The position numbers and the translations under genes were made by a program. The notes under the pieces were generated by a model that saw nothing but the letters and a program-made list of their open reading frames with translations, searched no databases and was not told the origin of the DNA. A DNA stretch of 64,000 nt from an uncultured Paraglaciecola sp. (GTDB taxonomy: Bacteria > Pseudomonadota > Gammaproteobacteria > Enterobacterales > Alteromonadaceae): assembly GCF_913058035.1 (NCBI RefSeq), contig NZ_CAJXPA010000004.1, forward strand, positions 1 to 64,000, in the 5' to 3' direction. This document shows positions 9,864 through 18,761 of the stretch, piece by piece (the first letter of the stretch is position 1; every line of letters begins with the position of its first letter).

Positions 9864-10706
9864 ATGAAACTGATTATAATTAGTGGCCGCTCTGGCTCAG
9901 GTAAATCTATTGTATTGCGTTCTTTAGAGGACCTTGGCTACTATTGCGTCGACAACATCCCAGTTAACCTTTTACCCACGCTTACACACACTGTGGTAGA
10001 TGAATACGACCAAGTTGCGGTGAGTATTGATGTACGTAACTTACCCAAAAATCCCAATGAACTAGTAGAAATACTGGATTACTTACCTTCAACTTGGGAT
10101 ATGACCATACTTTATTTAGATGCCAGCGATGACGTATTGATCAGACGTTTTAGCGAGACCAGACGGCTTCATCCTTTATCTAAACAAAATAAATCCTTAT
10201 CTGATGCTATCCAGGCGGAAAGTCAATTACTTGCACCTATCGCCGAACGAGCAGACTTATATATAGACACTGATCAGTTATCAGTTCACCAGTTGGCTGA
10301 ATTAGTACGTGAACGTATTTTAGGTAAAAAAAGCTCTAGACTGGTCTTAGTGTTCGAATCCTTTGGTTTTAAACATGGCATTCCAAAAGACGCTGATTAT
10401 GTATTTGATGGGCGTTTTTTACCCAACCCTCATTGGGAGCCTGACCTCAAACATTTAACAGGGTTAGACGCACCAGTGCAGATATTCTTAGGCTCACAAC
10501 CGATAGTGACAAAGTTTATTTGGCAAATTCAAAATCTAATCTCCACCTGGTTACCACATTTAGAACGTAATAATCGCAGCTATGTAACCGTGGCCATCGG
10601 TTGTACAGGTGGCCAACATAGATCAGTATACGTAGTAGAAACCTTAGCTAAAACATTTAGCAATTCTCATCCTGATGTGCAGATACGTCATCGTGAACAA
10701 AATTAA
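9864..10706 (+). CDS. rapZ: RapZ, RNase adapter / nucleotide-binding protein
   Basis: In E. coli RapZ senses glucosamine-6-phosphate and guides RNase E to the sRNA GlmZ, which sets GlmS levels for envelope precursor synthesis. The 280-residue product has an N-terminal P-loop (GRSGSGKS, 8-15), the conserved ITLYLDAS-type strand with RRFSETRR, and the C-terminal domain signature GCTGGQHRSVY. The length is normal. Whether the GlmZ/GlmY sRNA circuit exists here cannot be seen in this window. Confidence 0.96.
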   Translation: MKLIIISGRSGSGKSIVLRSLEDLGYYCVDNIPVNLLPTLTHTVVDEYDQVAVSIDVRNLPKNPNELVEILDYLPSTWDMTILYLDASDDVLIRRFSETRRLHPLSKQNKSLSDAIQAESQLLAPIAERADLYIDTDQLSVHQLAELVRERILGKKSSRLVLVFESFGFKHGIPKDADYVFDGRFLPNPHWEPDLKHLTGLDAPVQIFLGSQPIVTKFIWQIQNLISTWLPHLERNNRSYVTVAIGCTGGQHRSVYVVETLAKTFSNSHPDVQIRHREQN

Positions 10707-10712
10707 TTAGTT

Positions 10713-10988
10713 ATGCAAAGCGTCGAAAAAATACTGGTTATTGTCAACAAATTAGGACTCCATGCTAGAGCAGCCACTCAGCTTGTTCAGCTAACAAATA
10801 AATTTGATGCAAAAATAACCCTGCATCAGGGTGACAAACAAGCGTCTGCAAATAGTGTTCTAGGCTTAATGATGCTCGAAAGTCATCAGGGAAAAGAAGT
10901 CAAAGTGGTGAGTGAAGGGAAAGATGCACAAGCGGCATTAGATGCCGTTGAAACGTTAATCGTTACGAGGTTTAACGAAGACGAGTAA
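10713..10988 (+). CDS. ptsO: Nitrogen PTS HPr-like phosphocarrier (NPr)
   Basis: This is a 91-residue HPr-fold protein that relays phosphate from PtsP to PtsN. The active His is H17 in GLHARAATQLVQL; the Ser-loop region NSVLGLMMLES is also typical. It ends the rpoN-hpf-ptsN-rapZ-ptsO unit: six bases separate it from rapZ and a terminator-like hairpin follows. Confidence 0.95.
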   Translation: MQSVEKILVIVNKLGLHARAATQLVQLTNKFDAKITLHQGDKQASANSVLGLMMLESHQGKEVKVVSEGKDAQAALDAVETLIVTRFNEDE

Positions 10989-10989
10989 T

Positions 10990-11030
10990 TTAGAGACATT
11001 TGTCAAAATTGGCAGACTGTCTCTAATTTT
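10990..11030 (+). terminator. Putative terminator after ptsO
   Basis: Arms TTAGAGACA and TGTCTCTAA (nine paired bases) enclose about 19 bases and are followed by TTTT. It lies just after the ptsO stop and before mgtE, so it probably ends the rpoN-ptsO transcript. Confidence 0.6.
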
Positions 11031-11102
11031 AGCTGCTGTTTTAACGATTCACACCAATAATTAGAAAGCCATTAACTCATAATGAGTAAGTTGATCTGAG
11101 CC

Positions 11103-12458
11103 ATGCCAAATACCTTCGAAGCCAAAAGCAGTAACAACCAACTTCATGACATCAATGAAGCGTTAGGTAGCGGTCAAACTGGTCTAGCCAAAAAGATGTT
11201 GCAACAATTAAAGCCCTGTGATGTTGCTTTGCTTTTAGAGTCAAGCCGTAGCCGCAATCGGTTAGATATTTGGCAACTTATCCAACCTGACCTTTACAGT
11301 GATGTGCTCGAAGAACTATCTGATGATGTACGTAATGGTATTATCAGAAATATGCTACCAGAAAAGGTTGCCGATGCCCTAGAAGAGATGGACACCGACA
11401 ACCTAGTAGATACATTGCGTGGTTTACCCCAAGAAGTGGCACAAGATTTATTGGCTGCCATGGACGAACAAGACCGTTCACGTGCAGAGCTTGGCTTATC
11501 TTATGGTGAAGAAACTGCCGGATTTATTATGAATACCGATGCGATTACACTTCGCCCTGGCATTAATGTAGATGTAATCCTGCGATATTTACGCCTCAAA
11601 GGCGATATACCTGAGCACACTGATACCTTATATGTAGTTGACCGCAATGATAATCTAATGGGTGGAGTGGCTCTCACGCGTCTTATAACTGCTGCTGCCG
11701 ATACACCAATAGAATCATTAATCAAAAATTCTGAAGCCATTCCTGCTGATATGATGGATAACGAAGTGGCCAGTTTATTTGAACGTTATAACTGGTTATC
11801 CGCACCTGTGGTAGACCAAAACAATCAATTGTTAGGCCGTATTACTATTGATGATGTGGTAGATATTATTCGTGAAGACGCAGAACACTCAATGATGAGC
11901 ATGGCTGGCTTAGACGATGAAGAAGATACTTTTGCCCCCGTTGTCAAAAGTACTCAACGTCGTTCAGTGTGGTTAGGTGTCAACTTACTTACTGCCTTAA
12001 TGGCAGCTGCTGTCAGTGACTTATTTGAAGCAACCTTGAGCCAGCTTGCAGTGTTGGCGATACTCAATACCATAGTGCCTAGCATGGGAGGGGTAGCAGG
12101 TAATCAAACACTTACCTTAGTTATTCGAGGAATGGCATTAGGACATGTTAACTCAGCTAACGCCAGGTGGCTGATTAGCAAAGAATTAGGCATTGGTTTT
12201 TTAAATGGGGTGATATGGTCTGTACTGATAGCATCTGTGATTGCCATTTGGAAACAAGACTTAATGTTAGGCGCAGTCATCGCCTTTGCTATGCTAATCA
12301 ATATGGTCGCCGCGGGATTAGCAGGTGCAAGCTTGCCCATCATAATGAAAAAATTAAAAATAGATCCCGCTTTAGCCGGTAGCGTCATTTTAACGACTAT
12401 CACTGATGTAGTGGGTATATTCGCATTTTTAGGCTCAGCTACTTGGCTGTTAATCTAG
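11103..12458 (+). CDS. mgtE: MgtE family magnesium transporter
   Basis: MgtE is a homodimeric, magnesium-gated Mg2+ channel of the inner membrane. The 451-residue protein has the family's full order: an N-terminal MgtE_N superhelix (about 30-130), two CBS domains (about 135-260), and a C-terminal membrane domain with five helices including NTIVPSMGGVAGNQTLTL and the Mg-binding GLAGASLPIIMKKLKIDPALAGS. The cytosolic part senses internal Mg2+ in characterised homologues. I see no obvious Mg2+ riboswitch in the 114 bases upstream. Its end overlaps the next gene. Confidence 0.95.
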   Translation: MPNTFEAKSSNNQLHDINEALGSGQTGLAKKMLQQLKPCDVALLLESSRSRNRLDIWQLIQPDLYSDVLEELSDDVRNGIIRNMLPEKVADALEEMDTDNLVDTLRGLPQEVAQDLLAAMDEQDRSRAELGLSYGEETAGFIMNTDAITLRPGINVDVILRYLRLKGDIPEHTDTLYVVDRNDNLMGGVALTRLITAAADTPIESLIKNSEAIPADMMDNEVASLFERYNWLSAPVVDQNNQLLGRITIDDVVDIIREDAEHSMMSMAGLDDEEDTFAPVVKSTQRRSVWLGVNLLTALMAAAVSDLFEATLSQLAVLAILNTIVPSMGGVAGNQTLTLVIRGMALGHVNSANARWLISKELGIGFLNGVIWSVLIASVIAIWKQDLMLGAVIAFAMLINMVAAGLAGASLPIIMKKLKIDPALAGSVILTTITDVVGIFAFLGSATWLLI

Positions 12459-13324
12459 ACTTGAGTTTTTCTCGTAAAATTGTATTAACATTTTCTGCCT
12501 TGTTCGCCTTTGCAGCTAATTCTATATTGTGTCGACTCGCATTACATGAAGAGCAGGTTGACCCTGCAGATTTCACATCTATTCGATTGCTGTGTGCGGC
12601 ATTTATCTTGGCATTCATCATTACCATCAAAGACAGATCTGTTATAGCCAATATCCATCAATATGGTAGTCAGGCTGGTACGTTGTTTTTGTTTGTTTAT
12701 GTGGCAAGCTTTTCCTATGCATATATCACTCTAAGCACTGCAACAGGAGCGCTAATTTTATTCGCTGCAGTACAGTTCACGATGCTGTTTAAGGGATGGT
12801 TAGTTGGCAATAAAATGGGTTTTCAAGAATATACTGGTATCTTACTATCTCTATTTGGGTTCATTTATTTTGTTTTTCCAGAATTAGAAAAGCCCAGCTT
12901 AATGGGTTGTTTACTCATGATTTTAGCGGGCATAGCTTGGGGCAGGTATAGCTTAATTGGTGCTAAATCAACTAACCCACTTTACGATACAGCCAGTAAT
13001 TTTATTCGGTTAGTACCCATTGCCATTATAGCTTTGATAGTCATGTATTTTAACTTTGGTATACATATCAGCTCAAAGGGGTTGCTCTACACGTTTGGCT
13101 CTGGTGCTCTAGCTTCAGGTGTTGGCTACACGATTTGGTATCAAGTAGTGCCTAAGTTAAAACCCAGTATTGCAGCAGTGTGTCAGCTTTCAGTGCCAAT
13201 TTGGGCTGCTTTAGGCGGAATACTATTAGTTAATGAACCTATAAGCTTACATCTTGCGGTATCGGCTTCGATTATCCTAGGTGGGATATTGTTAGTTATT
13301 TTAGCTAAGCAAAATAATGCATAG
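12443..13324 (+). CDS. EamA/DMT-family inner-membrane transporter
   Basis: The 293-residue protein has about ten hydrophobic segments arranged as two EamA repeats (for example SILCRLALHEEQVDPADFTSIR near the N-terminus and PSIAAVCQLSVPIWAALGG near the C-terminus). The family exports or imports small metabolites; the substrate cannot be predicted. The TTG start at 12443 overlaps mgtE by 16 bases; a second TTG at 12461 would avoid overlap and is possible. No ATG lies before the first membrane helix. Confidence 0.85.
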   Translation: MAVNLDLSFSRKIVLTFSALFAFAANSILCRLALHEEQVDPADFTSIRLLCAAFILAFIITIKDRSVIANIHQYGSQAGTLFLFVYVASFSYAYITLSTATGALILFAAVQFTMLFKGWLVGNKMGFQEYTGILLSLFGFIYFVFPELEKPSLMGCLLMILAGIAWGRYSLIGAKSTNPLYDTASNFIRLVPIAIIALIVMYFNFGIHISSKGLLYTFGSGALASGVGYTIWYQVVPKLKPSIAAVCQLSVPIWAALGGILLVNEPISLHLAVSASIILGGILLVILAKQNNA

Positions 13325-13472
13325 ATATGCCAGCAACTAAGTGGTTACTTACCAACATCTAGATGTTAAAAGTGTCATTGAAAAGGTTTGAGTTTTGGTT
13401 GATGTTAGGAATACATATTAAAAAACTGAAAACGCAAGTCACTGCTTTGGCTGCGCTTCCATATTTCAAGAA

Positions 13473-14660
13473 TCAGATCTCCCCTGCACCATCACTGGCA
13501 CTACAAATATAAATAGTTTCTTTATAACCGGTCTTGGCTTCGTATTTCTCAGCTATAAGCTGTTTAGCACCACCAACCATGTCGTGTGGCATAAGAGCAA
13601 CTATACAGCCACCAAAACCACCACCAGTCATACGTACGCCACCTTTATCGCCTAGATATTCAGTTAGAATTTTTACAGCAAAATCGATGGGGGGGACGGT
13701 AATTTCAAAATCATCACGCATGGATATATGCGACTGGGCCATTAATTGTGATAACTGAGCAACATTATTTTTTCTAAGAGCCTGCGCAGCTAAAATTGTA
13801 CGTTCATTGTCTGATACAACATGATGAGCACGACGGTAGACTACTTCGGGTAGCTTATGTTTGCTATTCTGTAACTGAGTCAAGCTGATATCACGTAAGG
13901 CTTTTAACCCCAGCGTATGGGCTGCCTCTTCGCATTGTAGACGGCGGGTATTGTATTCGCTATCGACTAAACCACGTTTCACATTGGAGTTGATGATCAC
14001 CACTGCTAAGCCTTCAGGCATAGGAATCAGCTCTGCATCTAACGAACGGCAATCTAGTAACAAGGCGTTAAATTTTGAACCACAGGCGCTGACCATTTGA
14101 TCCATGATCCCGCATTGGCATCCTACGAATTGATTTTCAGCTTCTTGGCCGTTGAGTGCCACGTCTGCTTTTGTTAGTGGCAATTGGTATAAACTACGAA
14201 ACGTTTCACCTATTACCACTTCTAAAGAGGCAGACGAACTTAATCCGGCTCCTTGCGGTACATTTCCGGCTATCGCTAAGTTGGCACCTTTAAATACATG
14301 CCCTCTCAGTTGAAGGTGTCTGATAACACCACGTACGTAATTACTCCACAACTGTGAAGGGTGAGTCTCGATTTCGCAATCGAGTGAAAACTCATCTTTT
14401 TCATTATTACAATCGACGGCTACCACTGAGACAGTCATGTCATCTCTAGGCGTGACTGCTACTAATGTTTGATAATCAATGGCGCAAGGTAGAACAAAAC
14501 CATCGTTATAATCTGTATGTTCACCTATTAAATTAACCCTACCTGGCGCTTGAAAGCGTCGAGCAGGTTTAGCTCCAAATGTCTGAGAAAAAATGGTGTC
14601 CAGTTTAGTTAACATATTTTGAGATATGTTAAGTTCAGGCTTTGACTTATTATGATACAT
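13473..14660 (-). CDS. galK: Galactokinase
   Basis: GalK phosphorylates galactose to galactose 1-phosphate. The GHMP-kinase motifs are clear: [15 protein letters not shown] near the N-terminus, the ATP loop [17 protein letters not shown], and [13 protein letters not shown] near the C-terminus. I chose the ATG at 14658-14660 (395 residues) because GGAG stands nine bases upstream and the galT stop ends four bases before it. The ORF-track start (14684) lies inside galT; a third Met at 14615 would give the 380-residue length usual for the family but has a weak ribosome site. It is coupled to galT. Confidence 0.95.
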   Translation of the reverse strand: MYHNKSKPELNISQNMLTKLDTIFSQTFGAKPARRFQAPGRVNLIGEHTDYNDGFVLPCAIDYQTLVAVTPRDDMTVSVVAVDCNNEKDEFSLDCEIETHPSQLWSNYVRGVIRHLQLRGHVFKGANLAIAGNVPQGAGLSSSASLEVVIGETFRSLYQLPLTKADVALNGQEAENQFVGCQCGIMDQMVSACGSKFNALLLDCRSLDAELIPMPEGLAVVIINSNVKRGLVDSEYNTRRLQCEEAAHTLGLKALRDISLTQLQNSKHKLPEVVYRRAHHVVSDNERTILAAQALRKNNVAQLSQLMAQSHISMRDDFEITVPPIDFAVKILTEYLGDKGGVRMTGGGFGGCIVALMPHDMVGGAKQLIAEKYEAKTGYKETIYICSASDGAGEI

Positions 14661-14664
14661 AAAC

Positions 14665-15714
14665 TTAGGCTCCAGCCGATTCATTGTAGTGAATATCGCT
14701 GAGCAGCTGTAAACGCTGCGCTGCCTGCTCCGGAGTTAAATCTCTTTGTGGCTCAGCCATCATTTCATAACCCACCATAAATTTACGCACAGTAGCTGAG
14801 CGTAACAAAGGTGGATAAAAATGTGCATGGACTTGCCAATGTTGAGTCGACTCTAGATTATTAGGTGCGCCATGCCAGCCCATTGAGTAAGGAAAAGAAC
14901 ATTGGAACAAATTATCGTACCGACTGGTTAACTTTTTAATGACAATAGCCAAGTCTGCTTTTTGCAAGTCGTTGACATTGGTTAGTCTGGCACAGGAAAA
15001 TTTTGGCATCAGGATAGTTTCAAATGGCCACGCGGCCCAATATGGCACAACTGCTATCCAGTGTTCTGTTTCGACAACTGTACGAGTGCCATCTGCTGAC
15101 TCTTTTTTTGCATAATCTAACAACATCGAACTTGCATGTTTATCAAAATAAGCTTTTTGACTGGCTTGGGCTTTAGCTACTTCATTGGGAATAAAATCGT
15201 TCGCCCAGACTTGTCCATGGGGATGGGGGTTAGAACAACCCATAGCGGCCCCTTTATTTTCGAATACTTGTACCCAAACATATTCTTTTGATAAATCGGC
15301 GACCTGCACTTGCCATGTTTCAATTACTTTTTCTAAAGCAGACAACGATAGTTCAGGTAATGTCTTGTTGTGCTCATGAGAAAAACAAATAACTCGGCTC
15401 GTGCCTCTAGCCGCTTGCATAGTAAAAAGATCATCGTTTGACTGTTCTGATGCAGGGGTATCTTTCATTAGCGCAGCAAAGTCATTAATGAATACAAATG
15501 TGCCGTCATACTCAGGGTTTATTTCACCATTAATACGTGTGTTACCGGAACACAGATAACATTCTGAGTCATGAGCTGTAGTGTTGATTGATTGTGGTTT
15601 TTCTACCTGACCTTGCCAGGGACGTTTCGCTCTATGAGGTGAAACTAATACCCAATCGCCAGTTAATGGATTTCGACGACGATGTGAATGATCAACTGGA
15701 TCAAATTTAGACAT
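14665..15714 (-). CDS. galT: Galactose-1-phosphate uridylyltransferase
   Basis: GalT exchanges UMP between UDP-glucose and galactose 1-phosphate in the Leloir pathway. The 349-residue protein carries the HIT-superfamily active site NPHPHGQVW with nucleophilic H166, and the zinc-site cysteines near ECYLCSGN. The length matches the family. It is first in a two-gene galTK operon; galE and galM are not in the window, so the pathway must be completed elsewhere. Confidence 0.97.
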   Translation of the reverse strand: MSKFDPVDHSHRRRNPLTGDWVLVSPHRAKRPWQGQVEKPQSINTTAHDSECYLCSGNTRINGEINPEYDGTFVFINDFAALMKDTPASEQSNDDLFTMQAARGTSRVICFSHEHNKTLPELSLSALEKVIETWQVQVADLSKEYVWVQVFENKGAAMGCSNPHPHGQVWANDFIPNEVAKAQASQKAYFDKHASSMLLDYAKKESADGTRTVVETEHWIAVVPYWAAWPFETILMPKFSCARLTNVNDLQKADLAIVIKKLTSRYDNLFQCSFPYSMGWHGAPNNLESTQHWQVHAHFYPPLLRSATVRKFMVGYEMMAEPQRDLTPEQAAQRLQLLSDIHYNESAGA

Positions 15715-15873
15715 AACTTAAATAACCTATTTTTTATTATTTATTTTACCATTTATTACAATGGTTAAGATTTAATACAGTTTCTAAAAAGAAAATTTAC
15801 CAACAAAAAATTCATCATTAATGTCGGTAAATTAAGAATTGGCTAGGTAATGGCATCATTAGACTGGGCTTTT

Positions 15874-18219
15874 TTAATCATCTATGTCTTGCTGACTCAA
15901 CCAATTGATTAATTTTTGCAAATCTTGAGTAGCAGCTTCATTTAATTGTTCGACCCAGTCATGCACATTTTGCCACCAAGCTGGATGATCTCCCTGCTGG
16001 ATTTCATTCGCTATTTTTTGCACTCTAGATAGACCTACCGAACCTGCAGCACCTTTTATTTTGTGCGCTTGTGAACACACTTCATCTTTCTCGTCAGCAC
16101 TTAAACTAAGTTGTAAAATCTCCAAATATTCAGGTATCTTTTCCTGAAATACTTTGACACTGGTACGCACCATTTCGTGCCCTATTGTGTCCACCAACAT
16201 TTGTAACAACTCCAAATCGAGATAAATGTTCAGTTGGTCTTTTTTAGGAGTCGGTGCAGGTTGGTAAGGTACACGTGGTTGTTCGCAAAACAAATTATTA
16301 AATACTTCAATAATTCGACTCTTTTTGACTGGCTTAGAGATAATATCGTCCATACCGTTATCAAGATATTCTTGACGTGTTTTAATCACATTTGCAGTCA
16401 ACGCTACAATACTAGTTTGCTCTACCAAAGATTCTTCATGCAGCACATTTGCGACTTCAAAACCGTTCATATCTGGTAATTGAATGTCCAGTAAAATCAA
16501 ATCATATTGTTTATCACGCGCTTTAGAAATAGCCTCATTACCTGTCATAGCTACGTCAACATGTTGTCCGAGTTTTTCCAGTAGGGCTTTGGCGACCATC
16601 ACATTTAATTCGATGTCTTCCACCAACAATATCTGCAAACCAGTCACTTTCAATGTTTCAACTTGAATAGGCTTCTTGCTGATAGAAAGTGGTAAATCAA
16701 CCGTAAAACAGGTTCCATCTCCCATCTCACTGCTAACGCTAATTTTGCCATTCATCAAAGACACCATTTGTTGGCAGATAGCCAAACCAATGCCAGTACC
16801 TGTGGCGCTTTGATGTTCAGGTGTATCGACTTGATAATACATAGCAAAAATTTTATCTATATCTTGCTGTGGAATACCCACCCCCGTATCACACACCTTA
16901 AATGTGACCATGGATGTCTCAGAATCAATTTTCTCCGCTTTTACTTCTAAAGAAACCGTACCTTTTTGAGTGAATTTGACCGCATTAAACAATAAGTTCC
17001 ACAAAATTTGTCTCAAACGTGTGCCATCTACCTCGACTAACGCAGGCAAAGGTTCTTCTACATGCGAAGTAAAAGTTAGTTCCTTATCATTAGCTAATAA
17101 CTCTATAATACTGCCTAGTTCTTGGGTAAAGTCTTTTATAGACACCGTTTTTAGAGACAATTCGAGTCTGTCCCTACCTAAACGATCTAGATCGATAATG
17201 TCGTTAAATATATTACCTAAAGTAATGCCACTCGCATAAATTGTACTGACCCAGGCGAATTGTTCGCTAGTCAGGTCGGTATCACGCAACATTCTACTTA
17301 AGCCGACGATGCCATTAAGTGGCGTTCGCAACTCATGACTAATTGTCGCAATAAATGCAGTCTTATCTCTGTTAGCTTTTGCTACCGCATTTTCAGCTTG
17401 CTTACGCTCAGTAATGTCTCGACCAAAAGCAAGTAAACCAAGACGAGTGTTGTCTGCACTAAAAAATGGCACCTTGCGCATTTCAAAGTATCGACGGCGG
17501 CCGTCAGCAAAGCGCAGCCAGAGTTCCTCTGTAATACTGATGTCGTTTTCAAGAACGTCTTGATCGCTTGCAACAACCTGGCTGGCTAGCTCTTCGTCGT
17601 ATACTTGATGAGGTGTTAAGCCAATCAATTCTTGTTCTGTCTTACCGGTCATTTGTTCAGCCACACGATTACAACCGGCAAACTGTCCTTCTTGATTGCG
17701 ATAATAAATCAAATCTGGTGACGCATCGATAATAGATCTCAACAAAATCGATAAACGTAACGCTTGCTGTTCTTTTTCAGATTTCTCAGTGATTTCTCGT
17801 TCTAAATCAGTGAAAACACTTTCGCGCTCTAGCTGAGCATTTTTTCGCTGTTCAATTTCGTGATTAAGCTGCTTAATATTGTTTTGTAAAGTGCGGTTGA
17901 GTAATTCATCTTCCTTGAGTAATTTTTCTAATTGGGTCACAGCCTCTGCTAGGCTTTCTCTTGAGCGCTCCAACTGTTTAACTAGTTCACTAAAAAACCA
18001 CAATACCCAAGGTGCACTGAGCAATGTCAGCACAACAGCAATCAAAAAATCTTCCGTATGAGCCTTATCGCTGATGATAGGCCTAAGGAAATAAGTGCCG
18101 GCAAAGGTAAATATTAAAGTCATAATAACGAATAAAATACTGGCTTTAACCGCACCGAAGCGATTAATAAACTGAGCGATACGGATCGCCCAAGGATCAA
18201 CTGAGGTCATTTTCGTCAT
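15874..18219 (-). CDS. arcB: ArcB-like tripartite hybrid sensor histidine kinase
   Basis: ArcB senses quinone redox state and phosphorylates ArcA. The 781-residue protein has two N-terminal membrane helices (about 27-45 and 58-78), a coiled coil (about 80-150), a PAS domain (about 160-270), a kinase core with H295 in ATISHELRTPLNG, an ATPase domain, a receiver with D578 (DLILLDIQLPDMNG) and an Hpt domain with H719 (AHKIKGAAGSVGL). The Hpt sequence is very like E. coli ArcB, and gltBD is the neighbour in E. coli too. Of the two E. coli PAS redox cysteines, one is kept (C183, AGCNRV) and the other is Tyr244. Confidence 0.93.
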   Translation of the reverse strand: MTKMTSVDPWAIRIAQFINRFGAVKASILFVIMTLIFTFAGTYFLRPIISDKAHTEDFLIAVVLTLLSAPWVLWFFSELVKQLERSRESLAEAVTQLEKLLKEDELLNRTLQNNIKQLNHEIEQRKNAQLERESVFTDLEREITEKSEKEQQALRLSILLRSIIDASPDLIYYRNQEGQFAGCNRVAEQMTGKTEQELIGLTPHQVYDEELASQVVASDQDVLENDISITEELWLRFADGRRRYFEMRKVPFFSADNTRLGLLAFGRDITERKQAENAVAKANRDKTAFIATISHELRTPLNGIVGLSRMLRDTDLTSEQFAWVSTIYASGITLGNIFNDIIDLDRLGRDRLELSLKTVSIKDFTQELGSIIELLANDKELTFTSHVEEPLPALVEVDGTRLRQILWNLLFNAVKFTQKGTVSLEVKAEKIDSETSMVTFKVCDTGVGIPQQDIDKIFAMYYQVDTPEHQSATGTGIGLAICQQMVSLMNGKISVSSEMGDGTCFTVDLPLSISKKPIQVETLKVTGLQILLVEDIELNVMVAKALLEKLGQHVDVAMTGNEAISKARDKQYDLILLDIQLPDMNGFEVANVLHEESLVEQTSIVALTANVIKTRQEYLDNGMDDIISKPVKKSRIIEVFNNLFCEQPRVPYQPAPTPKKDQLNIYLDLELLQMLVDTIGHEMVRTSVKVFQEKIPEYLEILQLSLSADEKDEVCSQAHKIKGAAGSVGLSRVQKIANEIQQGDHPAWWQNVHDWVEQLNEAATQDLQKLINWLSQQDIDD

Positions 18220-18761
18220 AATACGGAGGTCTCAAAAAACTCTGACTATTGCCATTTTGATACATGCTAGCAAGAATGTTACTGGGATCAAAATTTAGTA
18301 TAAGTTTAAAACATCTAACTAAGCCATCAAAGACTAATCATTCATTTATTTTGCATATTAATTCAGCACTAAATAGCTTGCTTTACCAAATAAACAACAA
18401 TTTTTAACGTTTTAATAACAAAGATTAGTGCTTTTACACTTTTATTTATAGCTTATAACTAAGCCATAAAAATACGTTATCTTATTGAAAACAAAAACTT
18501 TTTAAGCCTAATTAGATATTGTAAAATGAAAAATTGTAAATACACCATACAAGACAATTGATTTATAAAATAATCCTCGGTATTTTGTACGACCCGCTTA
18601 GTATAAGTATTCGATACTCGACCGGGGCTTCTAATAATAATTACGACTTAAAAATAAGCACTAGGCATGAAGCCATCCAACGTTCATACACGTGTTAGAT
18701 GTATGATTAGCAACAACGAAATACAACCTCTGCCCAGTCGATGGTTGAAGGAGTCTTTAAA
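18220..18761. other. Divergent intergenic region between arcB and gltB
   Basis: About 540 AT-rich bases lie between the divergent arcB and gltB starts and should contain both promoters and a long gltB leader. I found no ORF, known riboswitch or clear operator. The gltB ribosome site AAGGAG (18748-18753) lies at its end. Confidence 0.4.

Noticed and set aside
10340-10375. tRNA-like GTTCGAATCC
   Set aside because: It lies inside the rapZ coding frame and no acceptor stem or other arms can be formed around it.
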